Below, one piece after another: positions 1 through 7,306 of a DNA stretch of 12,638 nt. Made by a program: the position numbers and the translations under genes. A model generated the notes under the pieces. The model was not told the origin of the DNA. It made no database searches and saw only the letters and a program-made list of their open reading frames with translations. Every line of letters begins with the position of its first letter. The first letter of the stretch is position 1. The DNA comes from Microbacteriaceae bacterium (GTDB lineage Bacteria; Actinomycetota; Actinomycetes; Actinomycetales; Microbacteriaceae), in assembly GCA_022701925.1 (NCBI GenBank), contig JAKONM010000297.1, positions 1-12,638 on the forward strand. Reading direction: 5' to 3'.

Positions 1-107
1 GCGCCGGCGACGGCGCCGGCCGCGAGCACGGCGCCGAGCCCCAGCAGCGCGCGCCGGGACGACGCGGGCAGCTCCGCGGCGGGCTCGGCCTCCAGCACCT
101 GGTCCAT
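1..107 (-). CDS. N-terminus of a probable Tat-exported protein (partial)
   Basis: Only the first 35 codons lie in the window; the gene continues past the left edge. The ATG at 107 opens a short acidic stretch, then S-S-R-R-A-L-L-G (Arg18-Arg19) and an Ala/Gly/Leu/Val hydrophobic run. That is the layout of a twin-arginine or Sec signal peptide: basic pair, then h-region. The mature protein is not visible, so no function can be given. There is no Shine-Dalgarno before the ATG, but a TACCGT box lies 8 nt upstream, which suggests a leaderless or near-leaderless transcript. The gene is co-directional with ku but separated from it by 134 bp containing hairpins, so it is probably its own unit. The SRR-A-L-L motif is weaker than the SRRxFLK consensus, so a Sec signal or membrane anchor is also possible. 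Confidence 0.55.
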   Translation of the reverse strand, partial: MDQVLEAEPAAELPASSRRALLGLGAVLAAGAVAG

Positions 108-115
108 GGCGGGCC

Positions 116-121
116 ACGGTA
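116..121 (-). promoter_or_regulatory. Candidate -10 box of the left-edge gene
   Basis: TACCGT on the minus strand fits the actinobacterial TANNNT -10 hexamer and lies 8 nt before the ATG at 107. No Shine-Dalgarno is present, so transcription probably starts at or within a couple of bases of the start codon. No -35 match was seen. Confidence 0.4.
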
Positions 122-127
122 GGCAGC

Positions 128-146
128 GGCCCCCGTCCGGGGGGCC
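128..146 (-). terminator. GC hairpin upstream of the left-edge gene
   Basis: A seven-base perfect arm (GGCCCCC / GGGGGCC) with a 5-nt loop, no U-tract. It lies downstream of ku and only 6 nt before the candidate -10 of the next leftward gene. It could end ku transcription, or it may be a fortuitous GC palindrome. Confidence 0.35.
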
Positions 147-184
147 AGGACGCCCGGCGTTGCGCCAGGCCGCCCGTTCAGTCC

Positions 185-198
185 CCGCCGTTCGGCGG
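185..198 (-). terminator. Small hairpin 3' of ku
   Basis: CCGCC-GTTC-GGCGG, a 5-bp stem with a 4-nt loop about 45 nt beyond the ku stop, followed by a 12-base palindrome CCGGGCGCCCGG at 201-212. There is no U-tract. It is a plausible but weak ku terminator. Confidence 0.3.
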
Positions 199-241
199 TT
201 CCGGGCGCCCGGCACCCCGAACCTGTGAACGGCGAAGGAGG

Positions 242-1078
242 TCAGGCGGGCTTCTTCGCCGCGGCGCCCTGCTCGGCCTTCTTCCCCTTGGCCGCGCGGT
301 TCGCCTCGACGCTGCGCTTCAGCGCCTCCATCAGGTCGATCACCTCGCCGTCGCCCTCGTCGTCCTCCGACTCGCCGAAGGTCGCCGCGGTGTCCACGGC
401 CTCGCCCTGCTCCAGCTTCGCGTCGACGAGCCGCTTCAGCTGCGCCTGGTACTCGTCGGTGAAGTCGGCCGGCGTGAAGTCGCTCTCGAAGCTCTTGACG
501 AGGCTCGTCGCCATCTCCAGCTCGCGGGCGTTCAGCTCGACCTCGGTCTGCAGCGACGGGAAGTCCGCCTCGCGCACCTCGTCGTCCCACAGCAGCGACT
601 GCAGCAGCAGCGCGTCGCCGTGCACCCGCAGCACGCCGAGCCGGGTCTTCTGCCGCAGCGTGAACTGCACCACGGCGACGCGGTCGGTCTCCGCCAGCAC
701 GTGCCGCATCAGCACGTAGGAGCGGGAGCTCTTCGAGTCGGGCTCCAGGTAGTAGCTGCGGTCCAGCCGGATCACGTCCACCTGGTCGGCGGGCACGAAC
801 TCCACCACGTCGATCTCGCGGCTCTTCTCGACCGGCAGCGACTTCAGGTCGTCCTTCGACAGCACCACGGTCTGGTCGCCCGCGTCGTCGGCCTTGTCGA
901 TGTCCTGGAACTCCACGACCCGGCCGCACACCTCGCACCGCCGCTGGTAGCGGATGCGGCCGCCGTCGGCGTTGTGCACCTGGTGCATCGGCAGGTCGTG
1001 GTCCTCGGTCGCCGCGTACAGCTTGACCGGCACGTTGACCAGGCCGAAGGTGATGGCTCCGCGCCAGATGCTCCGCAC
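242..1078 (-). CDS. ku: Ku, non-homologous end-joining DNA end-binding protein
   Basis: Bacterial Ku is a homodimer that threads onto double-strand break ends and recruits LigD. The 278-residue product has the hallmark opening R-S-I-W-R-G-A-I-T-F-G-L-V-N-V-P-V-K-L-Y, followed by H-Q-V-H, a C-E-V-C pair, and the single beta-barrel core. The C-terminus has the short helical segment M-E-A-L-K-R-S-V-E and a Lys/Ala-rich tail, which in the family binds DNA or LigD. I chose the GTG at 1078 because the homology begins at the next residue and AGGAG lies 8 nt upstream. The reading frame is open 24 codons further, but those residues are unlike Ku. The length is typical of the family. It is divergent from ligD, the classic NHEJ pairing, which makes the assignment secure. 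Confidence 0.97.
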   Translation of the reverse strand: MRSIWRGAITFGLVNVPVKLYAATEDHDLPMHQVHNADGGRIRYQRRCEVCGRVVEFQDIDKADDAGDQTVVLSKDDLKSLPVEKSREIDVVEFVPADQVDVIRLDRSYYLEPDSKSSRSYVLMRHVLAETDRVAVVQFTLRQKTRLGVLRVHGDALLLQSLLWDDEVREADFPSLQTEVELNARELEMATSLVKSFESDFTPADFTDEYQAQLKRLVDAKLEQGEAVDTAATFGESEDDEGDGEVIDLMEALKRSVEANRAAKGKKAEQGAAAKKPA

Positions 1079-1202
1079 GACGCACGCTCCTCGAATCGAC
1101 GATCCCCTGATGAGCGTCCGATCATCCTCCGCCGAGCGCCTCCGCTCCACCCCCGCGTTCGAGACTCAGGGATTCAGCAGACCACCAGGCCACGCTGAGC
1201 CG
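1079..1202. promoter_or_regulatory. Divergent ku/ligD control region
   Basis: The 124 bp between the two start codons must hold the promoters for both genes. It is visibly less GC-biased than the flanking coding DNA, as promoter regions in such genomes usually are. I could not assign convincing -35/-10 boxes or an operator by eye, and the ligD side lacks a clear Shine-Dalgarno. The ligD frame is open upstream through this region, with an alternative ATG at 1110. Confidence 0.55.
1087..1091 (-). promoter_or_regulatory. Shine-Dalgarno that sets the ku start
   Basis: AGGAG on the minus strand, 8 nt before the GTG at 1078. It supports this GTG over the longer in-frame ATG at 1150, which would add 24 residues not found in Ku proteins. 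Confidence 0.75.
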
Positions 1203-3632
1203 ATGGTCGGGTCGGCGGGCAGGCAGGTCGTCGTCGTGGACGGCCGGCGGGTGCCGCTGACGAACCTGGACAAGGTGCTGTACCCGGCGACCGGCTTCAC
1301 GAAGGGCGACGCGCTGGCCTACTGGGCGGCGGTCGCCGACGTGATGACGCCGCTGACGGCCGGCCGGCCGGCCACGCGCAAGCGCTGGCCCGACGGGGTG
1401 GGCGACGCGGACGCGCCCGCGAAGCCGTTCTTCGTCAAGAACCTGGAGGCGGGCGCCCCGGACTGGATCCGCCGCGGCGCGATCGAGCACCGCTCCGGCA
1501 CCAGCACCTACCCGGTGGTGGACGACCTGGCGACGCTGACCTGGCTCGCGCAGCTCGCGACCCTGGAGGTGCACGTGCCGCAGTGGCGGTTCGCGGCCGA
1601 CGGCTCGCCGGCGCACCCGGACCGGCTGGTGCTCGACCTGGACCCCGGCGAGGGCGCCGGCCTCGCCGAGTGCGCGGAGGTCGCCCGCCTGCTGCGGCCG
1701 GTGCTCGAGGGCATGGGCCTCGACGCCGTGCCGGTGACGAGCGGGTCGAAGGGCCTCCACCTGTTCGCGCCGCTGGACGGCTCGTGGAGCTCGGACCAGG
1801 TCACCGAGGTCGCGCACGAGCTGGCGCGCGCGCTGGAGGCCGACCACCCCGATCTCGTGGTCAGCGACATGGGGAAGGCGCAGCGCGCAGGCCGGGTGCT
1901 GCTGGACTGGAGTCAGAACCGCGCGGCGAAGACGACGATCGCGCCCTACTCCTTGCGCGGCACGCCCGAGCCGCACGCCAGCGCGCCGCGCACCTGGGAC
2001 GAGCTGGACGACCCGCGCCTGGCGCAGCTGACCCCGCAGCAGGTCGTCGAGCGGCTGCGGCGCGACGGCGACCCGGCCGCGCCGCTGGCACCCGCGGACC
2101 GGCGGCCCGACGCGCTGGCCCGCTACCGCTCGATGCGCGACCCCGCCCGCACGCCCGAGCCCGTGCCGCGGGCGGCGCCGGCGACGGGCTCGGGCGACGG
2201 GTTCGTGATCCAGCAGCACCGGGCGAGCAGCCTGCACTGGGACCTGCGCTTCGAGCGGGACGGCGTGCTGGTCAGCTGGGCGCTGCCGAAGGGCGTGCCC
2301 GAGGAGGGGGGCCGGAACCGGCTGGCCGTGCACACCGAGGACCACCCGCTGGAGTACGCGTCGTTCGAGGGCGACATCCCGCGCGGGGAGTACGGCGGCG
2401 GGCACGTGGACGTCTGGGACGCCGGCACCTATTCGGCCGAGAAGTTCCGCGACGACGAGGTGATCGCGACGATGCACGGCCGCCCGGACGGCGGGCTGGG
2501 CGGCGGGCCGGTGCGCCTCGCGCTGATCCGCACCGATCGGCGGCCGCGCGGCGACGACGGCCCCCTGCACGGCGAGCAGTGGCTCGTGCACCGCATGGCC
2601 CTCGAGCCGGCGCCCTCGCGGCGGGAGCGGCCGCGCGTCCCCGGCACGCCCGCCGAGGAGGGGCCCGGGCCGATGCTCGCGGTCGCCGGCGCGCCGCTCG
2701 ACCCCGACGAGCGCTGGGTCGTCGAGATGAAGTGGGACGGCATCCGCGCGCTCTGCCGGGTCGAGGGCGGCCGGGTCTCCCTCACGAGCCGGAACGGCCT
2801 GGACCTGACCCCGACCTACCCCGAGCTGCAGGCGCTGGCCGAGCGCGTGCACGCCGACGCCGCCGTGCTCGACGGCGAGGTCGTGGCGCTGGACGACCGG
2901 GGCCAGCCCGCCTTCTCCCGCCTGCAGCAGCGGATGGGCCTGACCCGGCCGCAGGACGTGGAGCGCGCCCGCCGCGGCGCGCCGGTGCGCCTGTTCCTCT
3001 TCGACGTGCTGCAGGTCGACGGCCGCGACGTGCGGCAGGCGCCCCTGGTCGACCGTCGCGACCTGCTCGAGCGCCTCGTGGAGGTCGGCGGGCCGGTGGA
3101 GGTGCCGCCGGCGGTCGCGACGGCGACCGGGGACGAGCTGCAGCAGGAGGTGGACGCGGCCATGGCGACCAGCCGCGCCCTGGGCCTGGAGGGCGTGGTC
3201 GTGAAGCGGGCGGACGGCCCCTACCGGTCGGGTGCCCGCAGCGCCGACTGGGTGAAGCGCAAGCACGAGCGGCACCAGGAGGTGGTGGTCGTCGGCTGGC
3301 GGCCGGGCGCCGGGCGCCGCGAGGGCGGCGTCGGCAGCCTGCTGACGGGCGTGCACCGGGACGGCGTGCTGACCTACGCGGGCCGGGTCGGCACCGGCTT
3401 CTCCGACGCCGACCTGGACGGCGTCGCCGCGCTGCTGCGGCCGCTCGAGCAGGCGCGTCCCGCGGTGGCCGACGTGCCCCGCCCCGACGCCGCCGACGCG
3501 CACTGGGTCGCCCCGGCGCTGGTGGGCGAGGTGCGGTTCGCGGAGTGGACCGACGACGGGCGCCTGCGGCACGCCGCCTGGCGCGGGTGGCGGCCGGAGC
3601 GGCAGCCGGCCGACGTGGTCCGTGAGCCCTGA
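1203..3632 (+). CDS. ligD: ATP-dependent DNA ligase LigD (polymerase, phosphoesterase, ligase)
   Basis: Multifunctional NHEJ enzyme of 809 residues with modules in the Pol-PE-Lig order seen in mycobacteria. The primase-like polymerase domain (about 15-290) has metal-binding D145-L-D147 and D235 in L-D-W-S-Q-N. The 3'-phosphoesterase domain (about 330-450) has H339, H345, D347 and H381, with the same H-to-H spacing as the characterised Pseudomonas enzyme. The ligase domain (about 485-800) has the nucleotidyl lysine K510 in E-M-K-W-D-G, motif L-E-G-V-V-V-K-R, then W-V-K-R-K and an OB fold. All key catalytic residues are present, so it should be active. It is slightly longer than the roughly 760-residue mycobacterial protein, mainly in linkers. 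The ATG at 1203 fits where homology begins (VVVVDGRR); upstream in-frame starts would add unrelated sequence. It is divergent from ku and overlaps the next gene by 11 bp if that gene starts at GTG 3622. Confidence 0.97.
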   Translation: MVGSAGRQVVVVDGRRVPLTNLDKVLYPATGFTKGDALAYWAAVADVMTPLTAGRPATRKRWPDGVGDADAPAKPFFVKNLEAGAPDWIRRGAIEHRSGTSTYPVVDDLATLTWLAQLATLEVHVPQWRFAADGSPAHPDRLVLDLDPGEGAGLAECAEVARLLRPVLEGMGLDAVPVTSGSKGLHLFAPLDGSWSSDQVTEVAHELARALEADHPDLVVSDMGKAQRAGRVLLDWSQNRAAKTTIAPYSLRGTPEPHASAPRTWDELDDPRLAQLTPQQVVERLRRDGDPAAPLAPADRRPDALARYRSMRDPARTPEPVPRAAPATGSGDGFVIQQHRASSLHWDLRFERDGVLVSWALPKGVPEEGGRNRLAVHTEDHPLEYASFEGDIPRGEYGGGHVDVWDAGTYSAEKFRDDEVIATMHGRPDGGLGGGPVRLALIRTDRRPRGDDGPLHGEQWLVHRMALEPAPSRRERPRVPGTPAEEGPGPMLAVAGAPLDPDERWVVEMKWDGIRALCRVEGGRVSLTSRNGLDLTPTYPELQALAERVHADAAVLDGEVVALDDRGQPAFSRLQQRMGLTRPQDVERARRGAPVRLFLFDVLQVDGRDVRQAPLVDRRDLLERLVEVGGPVEVPPAVATATGDELQQEVDAAMATSRALGLEGVVVKRADGPYRSGARSADWVKRKHERHQEVVVVGWRPGAGRREGGVGSLLTGVHRDGVLTYAGRVGTGFSDADLDGVAALLRPLEQARPAVADVPRPDAADAHWVAPALVGEVRFAEWTDDGRLRHAAWRGWRPERQPADVVREP

Positions 3633-4805
3633 TCCGCGTCGTCGCGACCGCCCGGGCGGGATGCGCGCGCCGGCCGGCCGCGTCGCGGGCGACCGCCGGT
3701 TCGTGCTGTCCCGCACGGCCCTCACCTTCTCCCGCGGGGAGGGGGTCGACGCGGCGGCGGCCCTGACCTTCTACGCCAGCCTGGCGCTGTTCCCCGTGGC
3801 GCTCACCCTGGTGTCGGCGCTGGCGCTGGTGACCGGCAGCGGCCGGGCCATCGACGCCCTGCTCGACGTCGTGGGCCTGGTCGCGCGCGCCTCCACGGTG
3901 GAGGCCCTGCGCGATCCGCTGCTGCAGCTGACCACGATCCCGGCGCCCGGGCTCGGCCTCGCGATCGGGCTGGTCCTCACGGTGTGGGCGGTCTCGGCCT
4001 ACGCGGAGTGCTTCGGTCGCACCCTGAACGCCTTCTACGGCGTGCCGGAGGGGCGTCCCCCGTGGCGGTCGCGCGCGGCGATGGTGCTGCTGTCGGTGCC
4101 GCTGGTCGGGGGCCTCTTCACCTGCGTCGGCCTGGTGCTGGCGACCCCGCAGCTGGTCGCCCGCGTCGCCGAGCGGCAGGGCGTGTCCGGCCCGTGGCTG
4201 GTGGTGCTGCAGGTCGGCAAGTGGCCGGTGGTCGCGCTGGTGCTGGCCCTGATGCTGGCGGCGCTGTACGTGCGGTCGCCGAACGTGCGCCGGCGGCTGC
4301 TGGGGCCGATCGGCTGGGGCGCCTTCATCGCCGTCGCCGGCTGCGGCGCCGCGACGGCGGGGTTCGCGCTGTACCTGTCGACGGTCGGCCACTACGACGC
4401 GGTCTACGGCTGGCTGTCCGCACCGCTGGTGCTGCTGCTCTGGATGTACCTGATCGACCTGGTGCTCGTGTACGGCGCCGCCCTGGACGTCGAGCTGGTG
4501 CGGCTGCGCCAGCTGCGATCGGGCATCCGGGCCGAGGCGCAGGTGCGCGCGCCGCTGCGCGACACCGCGAGGACGCGGGCGCTGACCCGCAGGACGCACG
4601 CGGCGGAGGCGGCCGGGGCGGCCGTTCGCCGGCGGTCGGCACCCTCGGAGGACCACCGGGATGCGGTCGGGAGCGACGGCTACCGTGGGGCCATGAGCCG
4701 TGAGCAACCCGAGGGCACGCCGTCGCTCGAGAGCGTCGAGCAGGACTTCTCCGTCCCCGAGGACGCGGACCTGCGTCCCGTCGAGGACGACGGGACGGTG
4801 CAGCA

Positions 4806-4809
<4 letters not shown>
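3622..4809 (+). CDS. YihY/virulence factor BrkB family membrane protein
   Basis: Integral membrane protein with about six predicted helices (roughly residues 46-71, 108-130, 152-175, 196-216, 228-253, 263-290). The family signatures are A-A-L-T-F-Y-A-S-L-A-L-F-P near the first helix and Y-G-W-L-S-A-P-L-V-L-L-L-W-M-Y-L in the last, ending A-A-L-D-V-E-L. The molecular function is unsettled; homologues were once misnamed RNase BN. The start is uncertain: GTG 3622 overlaps the ligD stop, while ATG 3661 would leave 28 bp; neither has a well-spaced Shine-Dalgarno. After residue 300 comes a polar tail of about 95 residues. Between about 4620 and 4690 codon third positions lose their strong GC bias, so part of this tail may be fortuitously open, and residues 358-395 may be a separate small ORF. 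It is co-directional with ligD, but a link to end joining is not implied by the family. Confidence 0.88.
4681..4695 (+). promoter_or_regulatory. Leaderless promoter inside the yihY tail
   Basis: TACCGT, exactly 6 nt, then ATG (4693-4695). This is the same arrangement as before maltokinase (5933-5947) and before the DUF6412-like gene (11885-11871). A -10 at this distance places +1 at or next to the A of the ATG, giving a leaderless mRNA. The start codon is in frame with the upstream membrane protein gene, so the promoter is nested in its 3' end. No -35 match was found. Confidence 0.5.
4693..4809 (+). CDS. Possible 38-residue acidic leader protein, in frame with yihY tail
   Basis: A short frame starting MSREQPEG and rich in Glu/Asp (S-L-E-S-V-E-Q-D-F, P-E-D-A-D-L). 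It ends at the same stop as the membrane protein gene and overlaps the next GTG start by 4 nt (GTGA). A candidate leaderless promoter precedes the ATG, and its acidic composition resembles the downstream repeat protein. It may be an independent small gene that couples translation to the repeat-protein gene, or merely the C-terminal tail of the membrane protein. I recognise no family. Confidence 0.35.
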
Positions 4810-5882
<1,073 letters not shown>

Positions 5883-5890
5883 GCACGGCC

Positions 5891-5924
5891 CGCCCGCACC
5901 CGCCGTGGAGGCGGCGTGCGGGCG
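5891..5924 (+). terminator. Hairpin terminator after the repeat-protein gene
   Basis: Nine-base arm CGCCCGCAC pairs with GTGCGGGCG. After a single bulged C on the 3' side, a further five base pairs (CCGCC/GGCGG) close a 5-nt loop. It begins 8 nt beyond the stop codon at 5882. There is no U-tract, as is usual for actinobacterial terminators. It ends 8 nt before the maltokinase -10 box, so it occupies that promoter's -35 region. Confidence 0.65.
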
Positions 5925-5932
5925 GCGCTCGC

Positions 5933-5947
5933 TAGCGTTCAGGCATG
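5933..5947 (+). promoter_or_regulatory. Leaderless promoter of maltokinase
   Basis: TAGCGT, 6 nt, ATG. No Shine-Dalgarno precedes the start codon, and the upstream gene ends in a hairpin, so a promoter is expected exactly here. Transcription should begin at the A of the ATG or 1 nt away. Confidence 0.6.
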
Positions 5948-7306
5948 TCTGACCGAGCCCTCGTCGACGACGGTCCCCTGCGCACCTGGATCGGCGGCCA
6001 GCGCTGGTTCGCCGGCACGGGGACGCCTCGCCTCGAGGTGGCGGGCGCGTTCCCGCTGGCCTCCGACGCGTCCGTCCGCACCCTGCTGCTGCGCGACCGC
6101 ACCGCCGGCACCGAGGCGCTGTACCAGGTGCCCGTCGTGCTGCGCGACGCGGACGGCGAGCCGGGCGTCATCGGCGCCGTCGACGGCGGCGAGCTGGTCG
6201 ACGGTCCCCGGGACGCCGCCTACGTGGCGGCGCTGCTCGAGCTGGTGCTCTCCGGCGGGCAGCGGGAGGGCGACGACGGGGTCGCGGTGCGCGGCGTGCC
6301 GCTCGGGTGGAGCGGCGGCGCGCCGACCCTGCGCTCGGCGCGGGTGCTGTCCGGCGAGCAGTCGAACACCTCGATCATCGTCGACGCGCAGCGCGAGGAC
6401 GGGTCGTCCGCAGCCGTGATCGTGAAGGTCTTCCGCGCCCTGCACGACGGCGAGAACCCGGACGTGGTGCTGCAGTCGGCGATCGCCGCCGCCGGGTCCG
6501 ACCGCGTGCCGGCCACGTGGGGCGCGCTCGTCGCGACCTGGCCGGACCCGGACGTGGAGGGCGGGCTGGCCCGCGGCCACCTGGCCGTGGCGCAGGAGTT
6601 CCTGGCCGGCACGGAGGACGCCTGGCGGGTGGCGCTGGTCGCCGCGCGCGCCGGCGAGGACTTCACCGGCCCGGCCCTCGCCCTGGGCGAAGCGACCGCC
6701 GAGGTGCACCGGGTCCTGGCGCAGGCCTTCCCGGTGCGGGAGGCTGACGCGGCGGCGCGCGAGGCGGTGCTGGCCAGCATGCGCGCCCGCGCGGCCAGGG
6801 CGGTCGCACTCGTCCCCCGGCTGCGCGACCGGGAGCGGGACCTCGAGCGGGCGATCGCGGACGGCACCGCCGGCGACTGGCCCGTGCTGCAGCGGGTGCA
6901 CGGCGACCTCCACCTGGGACAGGTGCTGCTGGTGCCGGACCGCGGGTGGGTGCTGCTCGACTTCGAGGGCGAGCCGCTGCGGCCGATGGCCGAGCGCAAC
7001 GAGCCCGACGTGCCCCTGCGCGACGTCGCCGGGATGCTGCGGTCCTTCGACTACGTCGCCGGCACGATCGCGCTGGAGGGCGGCGACGCCGACGCCGCGG
7101 CCGCCTGGTCGCGGGCGGCGAGGGCCGCGTTCCTCGAGGGCTACGAGCACGGCCTGGGCGCGCCGCTCGCCCCCTACGAGGCGCTGCTGACCGCGCTGGA
7201 GCTGGACAAGGCGCTGTACGAGTGCGAGTACGAGGTGCGCAACAGGCCGCCGTGGCTGCCGATCCCCGAGGGCGCCGTGCAGCGGCTCCTGGGGGCGTCG
7301 GCATGA
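5945..7306 (+). CDS. mak: Maltokinase
   Basis: Phosphorylates maltose with ATP to maltose-1-phosphate, the donor for GlgE in the TreS-Mak-GlgE alpha-glucan route; cytosolic. The 453-residue length matches actinobacterial Mak/Pep2. The N-terminal cap has Q-R-W-F-A-G, followed by L-S-G-E-Q-S-N-T-S (nucleotide-binding loop) and V-K161-V-F-R with E-N-P-D. The catalytic loop is H319-G-D321-L-H-L-G-Q and the metal-binding motif is L-D339-F-E-G-E-P. P-L-R-D-V-A-G-M-L-R-S-F-D-Y and a final R-N-R-P-P-W-L-P-I-P are further family signatures. All catalytic positions look intact. The ATG at 5945 fits the leaderless promoter and the expected N-terminus. It overlaps oligopeptidase B by 4 nt (ATGA). TreS or GlgE is not in view; in many actinobacteria mak is fused to or next to treS, so its partner must lie elsewhere or be absent. 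Confidence 0.93.
   Translation: MSDRALVDDGPLRTWIGGQRWFAGTGTPRLEVAGAFPLASDASVRTLLLRDRTAGTEALYQVPVVLRDADGEPGVIGAVDGGELVDGPRDAAYVAALLELVLSGGQREGDDGVAVRGVPLGWSGGAPTLRSARVLSGEQSNTSIIVDAQREDGSSAAVIVKVFRALHDGENPDVVLQSAIAAAGSDRVPATWGALVATWPDPDVEGGLARGHLAVAQEFLAGTEDAWRVALVAARAGEDFTGPALALGEATAEVHRVLAQAFPVREADAAAREAVLASMRARAARAVALVPRLRDRERDLERAIADGTAGDWPVLQRVHGDLHLGQVLLVPDRGWVLLDFEGEPLRPMAERNEPDVPLRDVAGMLRSFDYVAGTIALEGGDADAAAAWSRAARAAFLEGYEHGLGAPLAPYEALLTALELDKALYECEYEVRNRPPWLPIPEGAVQRLLGASA

Noticed and set aside
225..719. 164-codon plus-strand frame opposite ku
   Set aside because: Ser/Ala-rich shadow of the ku coding sequence without a ribosome-binding site or any domain.
1122..3725. Long open frame (867 codons) antisense to ligD
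   Set aside because: Third-position GC bias in such DNA removes stop codons from the antisense frame. The translation is His/Arg/Gly/Val-rich with no recognisable domain, while the plus strand encodes an unambiguous LigD.
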